Assembly: GCA_913043185.1 (NCBI GenBank)
Contig: CAJWMI010000069.1
Span: 1-8,558 of the forward strand
DNA length: 8,558 bases
Direction: 5' to 3'
DNA from: an uncultured Fidelibacterota bacterium
Lineage (GTDB): Bacteria; Marinisomatota; Marinisomatia; Marinisomatales; UBA1611
The notes beneath the pieces were generated by a model, which saw only the letters and a list, made by a program, of their open reading frames with translations, was not told the DNA's origin and did not search any database. This document shows, piece after piece, positions 1 to 6,508 of this stretch. Both the position numbers and the translations under genes were made by a program. The number at the start of each line of letters is the position of its first letter. Position 1 is the stretch's first letter.

Positions 1-83
1 TTAAACGCCTGAGCAACCTTCATCCCTAGGTGAAGTGTAGGCTCAGAATAATGTTTGCTTCCTATGGCAATTAATATTTTCAT
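1..83 (-). CDS. Universal stress protein-like, N-terminal fragment (runs off left edge)
   Basis: The reverse strand opens with an ATG at 83 that reads MKILIAIGSKHYSEPTLHLG, then MKVAQAF, and leaves the window still open. This fits the first beta strand and first helix of the UspA fold, whose usual N-terminus resembles 'MKILVatDGSeySepAl'. The Asp that usually precedes the GS pair is not present here; Ile stands in its place. A GAGG Shine-Dalgarno at 89-92 lies 5 nt before the ATG and supports the start. The gene begins 18 nt after the stop of the SLC13-type carrier, so the two are probably co-transcribed. UspA-domain proteins next to transporters are a known arrangement and some bind ATP, but only 27 residues are visible. 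Whether this is a single or tandem Usp domain cannot be judged. Confidence 0.6.
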   Translation of the reverse strand, partial: MKILIAIGSKHYSEPTLHLGMKVAQAF

Positions 84-101
84 TTCATCCTCAATTTTTG
101 C

Positions 102-1514
102 TTAATTGATAATAAACCAGTATGTATTTATATAGATCATTAATAGTAATATTGACGCTAGCCCTATCCTCATGCCCAATCTTACAAAATCAGTCGCCTT
201 TATCATGCCACTAGAATAAACAATTGTACAAGCAGGAGCGGCAACAGCTGTAAAATAGCCAAAGGCTGATGAGACTGCTGTTACTAATCCAATGTGCATC
301 ATATCAGGAACAAGATTCATTGTTATTGGGCCAAGGACAGCAACTGTTGCGGAACTAGATAGAATATTTGTCATAGCCGCAGTAATCATGATAACAATTA
401 AATCACTAAAAAATGGAAACGTATCCATCATGCTTCCAAATAGCATAATTACCTGATCAGCTAACCATAATGCGGCTCCGGTTGAACTGATACTAGTACC
501 AAGAGAAATTGTTGCTCCAAATAGTATAATCACACCCCAGTGAGTATGCCTATTTAAATCATTCCACCTGACAAACCCTCCTAAAATGTATAAAAAGACA
601 CCAGTAAGTGCGATAGTGCCTAACCCAAACCTCTCACTAAAGAAGATCCATCCAAGAAAAACCAATATGAATATAATTATTGTAACAGTATTACGCCCTG
701 TCATACTTCTCGATTTTGCGACCTTTATAACTAACTTTCTGATGCTACTGTCTAAGATTTTATATTCTGGCTTAAATGTATTAATAATTATCCATGCTAC
801 TATTGGTATCTGTATTATTACGAAAGGATATATTTTTATCATCCATTCAAAATAAGATAATGACAGCCCTGACTGATTAAAATAATTAATCATAATAACG
901 TTCCTTCCACCACCTGAAGGTGTACCTGCTGAGCCAATTAGGCATCCATATGTAATCGAAAATAATATGGCAGCAGCTAAGTTCTTCACTTTCTCGAAAT
1001 CAGAAGAAGTGAATCTTATTAGAGTCATGCCTATTGGTAACATAATCGCTGCAACCGTATGCTCTCCGATGAATGAGGATAAAATTGCGGAAATAGATAA
1101 AAACCCAAAAACGATGTTGGATGTTTTATTCCCTGTGATTCTTAATATACCCAAAGCAATCCGGGAGTCCCATCCTTGTCGGATGATTACTACCGCTAGC
1201 ATCAGAGACCCCATGATAAAAAATACTGCATCATTCATAAATGCCTTTGCGATGCCATTGGCAGAGTCTATACCACCATATATCTGTGCCAATAGTATAT
1301 AAATTGCAACTGCTGGTAAAGGAATCGGCTCTTTTATAATCAAAATAAGGGCAGTGATCAATATCACGATTGAAGTATAAGCTTGCTCGCTAAGCCCTTG
1401 TGGATGAGGCAATAAAATTAAAATTAGTCCAATTATTATTGCGTATATAAACCATCTTTTTTGGGTTGCCCAAAAAAGAAAGTTACTTAATGAAAGATTT
1501 GAAAACCCTAACAA
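102..1514 (-). CDS. SLC13/DASS-family membrane carrier (anion:Na+ symporter-like), divergent motifs
   Basis: This 470-residue polytopic inner-membrane protein has many hydrophobic segments (for example 22-36, 46-76, 95-111, 133-147, 228-246, 276-292, 298-313, 371-384, 450-468). The layout matches the divalent anion:sodium symporter family, with two inverted halves that each carry a re-entrant hairpin ending in 'PI'. The corresponding sites are GEHTVAAIMLPI (150-161) and TNILSSSATVAVLGPI (382-397). Family members normally carry Ser-Asn-Thr at both sites to bind sodium and substrate carboxylates. Here they read Gly-Glu-His and Ser-Ser-Ser, and the usual GTPPN loop becomes GTPSGGGRN (197-205). 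The substrate is therefore uncertain (dicarboxylate, sulfate or other) and sodium coupling is not assured. The start is TTG at 1514, supported by AAGGA at 1521-1525 with a 6-nt spacer. No in-frame ATG occurs before Met93, which would delete membrane segments. The downstream neighbour is a Usp-like gene. Confidence 0.85.
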   Translation of the reverse strand: MLGFSNLSLSNFLFWATQKRWFIYAIIIGLILILLPHPQGLSEQAYTSIVILITALILIIKEPIPLPAVAIYILLAQIYGGIDSANGIAKAFMNDAVFFIMGSLMLAVVIIRQGWDSRIALGILRITGNKTSNIVFGFLSISAILSSFIGEHTVAAIMLPIGMTLIRFTSSDFEKVKNLAAAILFSITYGCLIGSAGTPSGGGRNVIMINYFNQSGLSLSYFEWMIKIYPFVIIQIPIVAWIIINTFKPEYKILDSSIRKLVIKVAKSRSMTGRNTVTIIIFILVFLGWIFFSERFGLGTIALTGVFLYILGGFVRWNDLNRHTHWGVIILFGATISLGTSISSTGAALWLADQVIMLFGSMMDTFPFFSDLIVIMITAAMTNILSSSATVAVLGPITMNLVPDMMHIGLVTAVSSAFGYFTAVAAPACTIVYSSGMIKATDFVRLGMRIGLASILLLMIYINTYWFIIN

Positions 1515-1678
1515 TAATAATCCTTAATAATGTTACTTATTCAATAACCCAACTTATAATATGACTCAATATCCTTCCTAAATGAAAATGAATCATATAA
1601 ATTATTTTATGGTTTTAATTAAACTAGAATAAAATTCACAGATTATTATTAACATGGTAGGTAAAAATAAATATAAAA
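1515..1678. promoter_or_regulatory. Divergent intergenic region between the carrier gene and the Lon-domain gene
   Basis: This 164-nt, very AT-rich spacer separates the minus-strand carrier gene from the plus-strand Lon-domain gene, so it should hold both promoters. On the plus strand a perfect TATAAT lies at 1555-1560 and a TAGAAT at 1625-1630. Neither has a convincing -35 hexamer at normal spacing. On the minus strand TATTAT/TATAAG-like hexamers overlap the 1555-1560 site. The only strong signal is the AAGGA ribosome site of the carrier (1521-1525). A weak TAGGT at 1658-1662 lies 16 nt before the ATG at 1679, so the Lon-domain gene has no good Shine-Dalgarno. I see no terminator or riboswitch. 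The exact promoters are unresolved because such A/T composition yields -10-like hexamers by chance. Confidence 0.35.
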
Positions 1679-2263
1679 ATGATTAAAATCCCTTTGTTCC
1701 CATTAAACATAGTGGTCCTTCCTTTTGAAGAGGTTCCGCTTCATATTTTTGAGCCCCGTTATAAAAAAATGATAAAGGAATCAATAGAAAACGATACCCC
1801 ATTTGGGATAGTATTAAACAATAATGGGTCTATTGATAATATTGGGTGTAGCCTGAATGTAACAAAAATTATCAAACACTATAAAACCGGAGAATATGAT
1901 CTTATAGCAACAGGAAATAAATGTTTTCAGGTTTTAGATAAAGTAAAAAAAGAGGATCTATGGATCGGAGATATCAAATATATGGATGCTCCAATAATTG
2001 AAAATGATAAAATATTAAAACTGGTCCAAAATAAATATCTTGAACTATTGATTAAACTAGGAAAAGACGAGAATTTTGAAATCTATCTTGAGCGGGAAAT
2101 ATCTTTCCAGTTTCTAATAGGAATTACACTTCCATTAGATCTAAAGAGAAATATACTTCTGCTAGAAAATGAGAGTGAACGATTACTATATATTAATGAC
2201 CTATTTGATAAGGTCTTATCTCAGCCAATTCAGAAAAAGGAAAATGATTCACCCAAAGATTAG
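1679..2263 (+). CDS. Stand-alone Lon substrate-binding (LON N-terminal) domain protein
   Basis: The 194 residues match only the N-terminal substrate-binding region of Lon protease, with no AAA+ ATPase and no Ser-Lys peptidase domain. The beta-rich, PUA-like part opens with IPLFPLNIVVLPFEEVPLHI, followed by FEPRY (4-28), and continues through PFGIVL (41-46) and DLIATGNKCFQVL (74-86). The helical C-terminal part (about 113-181) includes the ITLPLDLKRNILLLE stretch that these proteins use in place of the classical 'lp...kQ.LLE'. About 190-220 residues is usual for the free-standing bacterial family (PF02190). Their role is unproven; roles in substrate recognition or as a peptide-binding adaptor have been suggested. 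The ATG at 1679 gives the expected domain start but has only a weak Shine-Dalgarno. It is the only complete plus-strand gene here and converges on rpiB with no spacer. Confidence 0.88.
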   Translation: MIKIPLFPLNIVVLPFEEVPLHIFEPRYKKMIKESIENDTPFGIVLNNNGSIDNIGCSLNVTKIIKHYKTGEYDLIATGNKCFQVLDKVKKEDLWIGDIKYMDAPIIENDKILKLVQNKYLELLIKLGKDENFEIYLEREISFQFLIGITLPLDLKRNILLLENESERLLYINDLFDKVLSQPIQKKENDSPKD

Positions 2264-2704
2264 TCAATAATTATCTAATTTATTGATCCTTCTTTGGTGC
2301 CTACCTGCTTCAAAATCTGTATCAAACCATATTTCGATTATTCTATAGATTTCCTTTTCTGACATAAACCTTGCACCTATCGATAATATATTTGCGTTAT
2401 TATGTTGACGCGAGAGTTCGATTATTTCTTCAGGCCCGTTATAATAAACGGCAGCCCTTATACCTTTAATACGATTTGCTGCCATTGCTTCTCCTTGGCC
2501 AGAACCGCCAAGAATAATTCCTCTACTTTGATCATCCTGTGCAACTGCTTTTGCACAAGGAAATATAAAATCTGGATAATCATCTAGAGCATCATATTCA
2601 TGGGCACCATGATCAATAACCTCATGCCCTAACTCAGTTAGGTGTAGCTTTATTTTATCCTTCAGTTCTAGTCCGGCGTGGTCCGTTGCTAGGTGAATTT
2701 TCAT
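2264..2704 (-). CDS. rpiB: Ribose-5-phosphate isomerase B, Glu-type active site
   Basis: This cytosolic enzyme interconverts ribose 5-phosphate and ribulose 5-phosphate. The 146 residues are the usual RpiB length (about 145-160). Visible family motifs are the N-terminal ATDHAG (6-11), the phosphate/active-site loop GGSGQGEAMAANR (66-78), the RQHNNANILSIGAR stretch (99-112, with His101), and the C-terminal GRHQRRI arginines (134-140). The catalytic Cys of the E. coli-type enzyme ('GTGIG' preceded by Cys) is missing. Glu72 sits where Mycobacterium-type RpiB uses a Glu as the base, so this looks like the Glu variant rather than a dead enzyme. Its ATG overlaps the transketolase stop as ATGA (2701-2704), which implies translational coupling in the same operon. 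Its stop directly abuts that of the converging Lon-domain gene. RpiB-like proteins can also act on other sugar phosphates (for example allose or galactose 6-phosphate), but the pentose context favours R5P. Confidence 0.93.
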   Translation of the reverse strand: MKIHLATDHAGLELKDKIKLHLTELGHEVIDHGAHEYDALDDYPDFIFPCAKAVAQDDQSRGIILGGSGQGEAMAANRIKGIRAAVYYNGPEEIIELSRQHNNANILSIGARFMSEKEIYRIIEIWFDTDFEAGRHQRRINKLDNY

Positions 2705-4731
2705 AATAATTCTTTCAAATATTTTTCAATCTTATTCCTGATCTGCTCTGAAGTAAAGCCAAACTCAATTGCAAGATCATTGGCCGGAGCAGACATACCA
2801 AAGTGATTTATCCCAATAGCGAGACCATTGCTACCTATATATTTTTCCCATCCGTTTGTAATCCCAGCCTCTATTGATACTTTCATACTCCCCCTATCTG
2901 GAATTAGTTCTTTCTTATATTCATCAGGTTGTTGATTAAATATCTCCCAGCATGGCATACTAATAACACGAACTTTTTTTTCTTCTAATTTTTTTGCGAC
3001 TTCTATTGAAAGGCTTACTTCAGAACCAGTTGCAAGAATAATTATGTCAGGACTTCCTTTACAATCTAAAACTGAGTATGCGCCTTTTGATACTTTGGTG
3101 TCAATACTCTTTTGGCTGCCATCTAATATAGGAACGCCCTGCCTAGTAAGCAGCAATGCTGATGGAGTATTTTTATCCTCAATTGACATCTTGATACAGG
3201 AAGCGGTTTCTTTTGCATCTGCCGGTCTATAAACTTTAAAGTTAGGAATGGCTCTCAGGCTCATTATATGTTCAATGGGCTGATGCGTTGGACCATCTTC
3301 TCCAACGTAAAACGAGTCATGAGTAAACTCATGAATGACTCTAACTTTTTGAATTGCTGCAAGCCGAAGAGCAGGTCTTTCATAATCAGAAAAAACTAAA
3401 AATGTTCCGCCAAAAGGTATAACCCCACCATGTAATGCCATGCCATTCATGATTGCCGCCATTGGGAATTCCCTCACTCCAAAGGGTATATTTCTGCCTG
3501 ATTTATTTGTTTTTTGGAAATCTCCATATGTCTTAGCAAAGTTCCCTGTATAGTTTGACGGTTCGAGGTCAGCAGAGCCACCAACTAATTGAGGCAAACT
3601 TTTAGAGATCGAGTCTAATACTGCACCGAATGCTTTTCTTGTTGCCAATATTTCACCAGACTTGAAAGTGGGAACTTCAAATTCGGAAATTATTTCGCCT
3701 GCAATAGTGCTAGCAATTATCTTTTTCAGTTCTGATTTGTCATTAGATTTTTTGTATAGCCCTTTCCAATCATTTGCTGCCTTAATCAAATCTGAAAATC
3801 TATGCCTGAAGTGGTCCGTTACTTCTGAAGGCACATAAAACTTTTTAGAAGGAAGACCTAACTTCTCTTTGGTTAAATCTATTTCTTTCTGAGGTAATGG
3901 GGCGCCATGCGTATTATGGTCTGCTTCCATATTCGCAGTCCCTTTTGCCATGATAGTATTGCCAATGATAATACTTGGTTTGTCCATAACCTTTGCAGTC
4001 TCGATAGCAAAATGCATAGCACTGTGGTCATGCCCATCAATCTCTTGCACATTCCATCCCAGACCATCAAAAAGAACACCATAGTTAACTGAATCCGATC
4101 GTGATACTTTACCAGAAATTTGAGCGTCATTTGCATCATAATATACTATAAGCTTAGTTAAGCCTAGGTGCCCCGCTATTGCCGCTGCACCTAGTGCTAC
4201 TGGCTCCTGTAGATCACCATCTGTTGCCAAGACATATGTAAAATGATTGATTAAATCCATCGAATCTTCATCATGGCTATATATCACACTTGACAAATAG
4301 GCTTCAGCAAGTGCCATCCCAACGCCCATAGCAAAACCCTGGCCTAAAGGGCCAGTAGTGCATTCTACACCAGGAATTTCTACCTCAGGATGTCCTGGGG
4401 TATGGCTTCCTAATTGTCTAAACTTTTTTATTTCAGAAAGCTTCATCCATCCAATAAGGTGTAAAATACTATATTGGAGCATGGACATATGACCGCCAGA
4501 AAGAATGAACCGATCCCTGTCAAGCCAATCTGGATTTTTAGGATCAAATTTTAGATAATCTTTAAACAAAAGATAGATAAAATCAGCAGAGCTCATAGGA
4601 CCGCCTGGATGCCCGCTATTCGCCTTTCTCACAGCATCCATTACTAAGCCTTTTATTACTGAAATACTAAACTGATCCTTATCTGTTATGGACCAATATT
4701 CAAAAGAATCAAGTTCTTTATATGAATGCAT
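2701..4731 (-). CDS. tkt: Transketolase
   Basis: This thiamine-diphosphate enzyme moves two-carbon ketol units between pentose, heptose and triose/tetrose phosphates in the non-oxidative pentose phosphate pathway. At 676 residues it is a full-length, unsplit transketolase (E. coli about 663). The N-terminal TPP domain shows GHPGG (40-44), SGGH (78-81), TPGHPE (111-116), the Mg/TPP motif TDGDLQE ending in ND (170-202), and HNTHGAPL (272-279). The middle domain holds FGVREFPM (417-424), where Glu421 corresponds to the cofactor-activating Glu. It also holds FLVFSDYERPALRLA (445-459), THDSF (470-474), GEDGPTHQP (477-485) and the phosphate-binding LTRQ (528-531). The C-terminal domain (about 545-676) is complete. 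The usual first Gly of the GDG motif is Thr170. The ATG at 4731 is not preceded by a good Shine-Dalgarno. The gene lies 32 nt after lemA and overlaps rpiB by 4 nt. Confidence 0.96.
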   Translation of the reverse strand: MHSYKELDSFEYWSITDKDQFSISVIKGLVMDAVRKANSGHPGGPMSSADFIYLLFKDYLKFDPKNPDWLDRDRFILSGGHMSMLQYSILHLIGWMKLSEIKKFRQLGSHTPGHPEVEIPGVECTTGPLGQGFAMGVGMALAEAYLSSVIYSHDEDSMDLINHFTYVLATDGDLQEPVALGAAAIAGHLGLTKLIVYYDANDAQISGKVSRSDSVNYGVLFDGLGWNVQEIDGHDHSAMHFAIETAKVMDKPSIIIGNTIMAKGTANMEADHNTHGAPLPQKEIDLTKEKLGLPSKKFYVPSEVTDHFRHRFSDLIKAANDWKGLYKKSNDKSELKKIIASTIAGEIISEFEVPTFKSGEILATRKAFGAVLDSISKSLPQLVGGSADLEPSNYTGNFAKTYGDFQKTNKSGRNIPFGVREFPMAAIMNGMALHGGVIPFGGTFLVFSDYERPALRLAAIQKVRVIHEFTHDSFYVGEDGPTHQPIEHIMSLRAIPNFKVYRPADAKETASCIKMSIEDKNTPSALLLTRQGVPILDGSQKSIDTKVSKGAYSVLDCKGSPDIIILATGSEVSLSIEVAKKLEEKKVRVISMPCWEIFNQQPDEYKKELIPDRGSMKVSIEAGITNGWEKYIGSNGLAIGINHFGMSAPANDLAIEFGFTSEQIRNKIEKYLKELL

Positions 4732-4763
4732 TATATAATCTGGAAATATTTATTATCTAAATG

Positions 4764-5351
4764 TTAAGAATTTGATGGCTCATCGTAAAGATTATCTAGA
4801 TTAATATCAACGTCTTTTTTCTTAGAATCCTCTACCTTAAACATTTCTTCCTGGTCAAGACCCATTGCATTCGCAATTACCACATCTGGAAGAGATTGGA
4901 TACGAATATTATAATTATTCACGCTTTCATTATACAACTCTCTCCTATCAGCAATTTCATTTTCAAGTCCACTTATTCTATCTTGAAGATTTAAAAAATT
5001 GTCATTTGACCGGAGATCAGGATAGGCCTCAGATAAGGCAAATACTGATTTTAACGCATCCGATATTTGATTATCGGCGTCCGCTTTTTCTGTGATGCTA
5101 TTCGCGCCCAAATACGATTTTCTTGCATCCATAACATTATCAAACATTGTTTTCTCATGCTTAACGAAAGATTTTAGTACCTTGATTAATTTTGGTATCT
5201 CATCCGATCGTTGCATAAGAAGAACATCAATATTTGCCCAAGATTTTTTAATATTTTCTTTGACATGTATAAGACCATTATATACAGTAAAAAACCAAGA
5301 CACGAGTCCAATAACAACTAGAACAATAATAAAAACAATAACTATCTGCAT
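4764..5351 (-). CDS. lemA: LemA family membrane-anchored coiled-helix protein
   Basis: The 195 residues start with a single transmembrane helix (about 3-22). The LemA domain follows: VYNGLIHVKENIKKSWANID (23-42), the MQRSDEIPKLI stretch that replaces the classical 'krRxDLIPNLV' (46-56), EAYPDLRSNDNFLNLQDRIS (108-127), and the RELYNESVNNYN block (137-148) ending near LPDVVIANAMG. The rest is a charged tail (172-195). LemA proteins are anchored with a very short N-terminus outside and a helical bundle. Their biochemical role is not settled. They often sit beside TPM-domain or HtpX-like membrane protease genes, but here the gene lies between rpe (21 nt upstream) and tkt (32 nt downstream). AAAGGG at 5358-5363, 6 nt before the ATG, supports the start. 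Family identity is firm; function is not. Confidence 0.92.
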   Translation of the reverse strand: MQIVIVFIIVLVVIGLVSWFFTVYNGLIHVKENIKKSWANIDVLLMQRSDEIPKLIKVLKSFVKHEKTMFDNVMDARKSYLGANSITEKADADNQISDALKSVFALSEAYPDLRSNDNFLNLQDRISGLENEIADRRELYNESVNNYNIRIQSLPDVVIANAMGLDQEEMFKVEDSKKKDVDINLDNLYDEPSNS

Positions 5352-5372
5352 TGATTACCCTTTCATCTATTA

Positions 5373-6050
5373 CTAGGCATTAATGGCTTTTGCACTAGCA
5401 TAGAATTTTTTAATAACATTTTGAGGTTCTTTAGAACCAAAAACCTCTGACCCGGCGACTAGAATATCTCCGCCAGCGGAAATAACCTCTTCAGCATTAT
5501 GGAGTTTTATTCCTCCATCAACCTGTATCTGTATTCGATCCAAACACTGATCAGATAAGTATTTCTTTATTTCTATTATTCTATCAGTGGACTCAGCTAT
5601 ATACCCTTGTCCCCCAAAACCTGGTTCTACACTCATAACTAGTATTAGGTCAACTTTTTCGATAAATGGAATAATAGTACTAAATGGAGTTGAAGGCTTT
5701 AGTGATATTCCAACCATTTTACCTGTGGAACGAATTAGGTCTATCACCTCATTTGGATCATCAGCTGCCTCGACATGAAATGTGATATTATCTGCTCCTG
5801 CCCTTGCAAAAGACTCAACCAACTTGTCTGGATCAATCACCATCATATGAACATCAATAAATTTATCGGTGACAGACCTCAGTGATCTTACTACAGGAGG
5901 GCCTATCGTAAGGTTAGGAACAAACTGATTATCCATTACATCTACATGAATCCAGTCCGCGCCACCTTCATCACAAATTTTAAGAGCACTGCGTAAATCA
6001 GAGAAATCAGCGGATAATATAGATGGTGCAAGTTTAAATTCTGATACCAT
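5373..6050 (-). CDS. rpe: Ribulose-phosphate 3-epimerase
   Basis: This metal-dependent cytosolic TIM-barrel enzyme interconverts ribulose 5-phosphate and xylulose 5-phosphate. At 225 residues it is family-typical. Key positions are APSILSADF (8-16, Ser10), WIHVDVMDNQFVPNLTIGP (33-51, with His35 and catalytic Asp37), DVHMMV (66-71, His68), SVEPGFGGQ (140-148), the second catalytic Asp178 in VDGGI (177-181), and the phosphate-binding AGS near 199-201. All metal and acid/base residues are present, so it should be active. The ATG at 6050 gives the normal N-terminus, although no strong Shine-Dalgarno precedes it. It follows the OsmC-family gene after 53 nt, the largest gap in the block, where an internal promoter is possible. 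It supplies xylulose 5-phosphate to the transketolase encoded two genes downstream. Confidence 0.96.
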   Translation of the reverse strand: MVSEFKLAPSILSADFSDLRSALKICDEGGADWIHVDVMDNQFVPNLTIGPPVVRSLRSVTDKFIDVHMMVIDPDKLVESFARAGADNITFHVEAADDPNEVIDLIRSTGKMVGISLKPSTPFSTIIPFIEKVDLILVMSVEPGFGGQGYIAESTDRIIEIKKYLSDQCLDRIQIQVDGGIKLHNAEEVISAGGDILVAGSEVFGSKEPQNVIKKFYASAKAINA

Positions 6051-6065
6051 AGACTAAGTCAAATT

Positions 6066-6097
6066 TAATTATAAACCTATCTTGGTCATAGAGCCGA
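6066..6097 (-). promoter_or_regulatory. Possible internal promoter before rpe
   Basis: Reading the minus strand, a perfect TATAAT hexamer occupies 6068-6073, within the 53-nt gap between the OsmC-family gene and rpe. With an 18-nt spacer the -35 position (6092-6097) reads TCGGCT, only 3 of 6 matches to TTGACA. No extended -10 TG is present. The site would give a very short leader before the rpe ATG at 6050. It is weak evidence that the pentose phosphate genes can be transcribed apart from the dipeptidase and OsmC genes. Confidence 0.2.
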
Positions 6098-6103
6098 AAA
6101 CGA

Positions 6104-6508
6104 TCATGAGTAAATAAAACGAATTTTCTTTTCCAAATCTGGATGCAGACTCTTATGAACTGGACACGCTAAGGCAGCACGCTCAAGGCGCTTACGATCT
6201 TTTTCTTCGATATTTTTATTCATATTTATATCAATGGAAATCTCACTTATTCTCCTAGGATCAGAACCCATAATCTTTTTTACTGACGCATTAGTTCCTG
6301 AGACATCAATATCATACTTATTAGCTGATATTGCCATGATGGTTATCATGCAGGATCCTAAAGCAGTTGCAACTAGATCCGTTGGAGAAAACGCCTCCCC
6401 TTTTCCATTATTATCGACCGGAGCATCCGTAACGATTTTTTCGCCTGAAGCAATGTGCTCTGCTTCTGTCCTAAGATTATTTTGATAGACTATATTTGCC
6501 TCACTCAT
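6104..6508 (-). CDS. OsmC/Ohr-family thiol protein (probable peroxidase or YhfA-like)
   Basis: The 134-residue protein carries the two family cysteines: Cys53 in ALGSCMITIM (49-58) and Cys115 in ALACPVHKS (112-120). GKGEAFSPTDLVATAL (35-50) precedes the first and is the usual OsmC approach to the helix that holds the reactive thiol. The length is normal. OsmC and Ohr members reduce organic hydroperoxides through these cysteines. The 'ACPVHKSLHPD' ending resembles the broader YhfA/SACOL-type OsmC branch more than classical Ohr, so the exact substrate is open. It is cytosolic, with no signal peptide. Its ATG shares one base with the dipeptidase stop (TAATG at 6506-6510), implying coupled translation. 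The strongest Shine-Dalgarno in the window, AAGGAGGT (6521-6528), lies 12 nt upstream, which is rather far, but the only upstream in-frame codon before a stop is ATA. Confidence 0.9.
   Translation of the reverse strand: MSEANIVYQNNLRTEAEHIASGEKIVTDAPVDNNGKGEAFSPTDLVATALGSCMITIMAISANKYDIDVSGTNASVKKIMGSDPRRISEISIDINMNKNIEEKDRKRLERAALACPVHKSLHPDLEKKIRFIYS

Noticed and set aside
586..1302. Plus-strand open frames of 89 and 111 codons opposite the carrier gene
   Set aside because: They lie wholly antisense to a clear membrane-carrier gene and their products have no domain pattern. They reflect the base composition of the hydrophobic gene.
1604..1635. ATTTTAT/ATAAAAT inverted repeat around a TTTAATTAAA palindrome
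   Set aside because: All arms are pure A/T in a very A/T-rich spacer. Such repeats are expected by chance and there is no G/C in the stem or clear operator logic.
3879..4139. Second minus-strand 86-codon frame and a plus-strand 61-codon frame inside transketolase
   Set aside because: Both overlap the conserved TPP region of transketolase in other frames and show no start signal or motif.
5349..5366. Tiny upstream ATG-AAA-GGG-TAA frame before lemA as a regulatory leader peptide
   Set aside because: It is three codons long and coincides with the lemA ribosome site. Nothing suggests it is translated.
4865..5376. Plus-strand frames opposite lemA
   Set aside because: LemA motifs on the minus strand explain the region; the antisense frames are low-complexity shadows.
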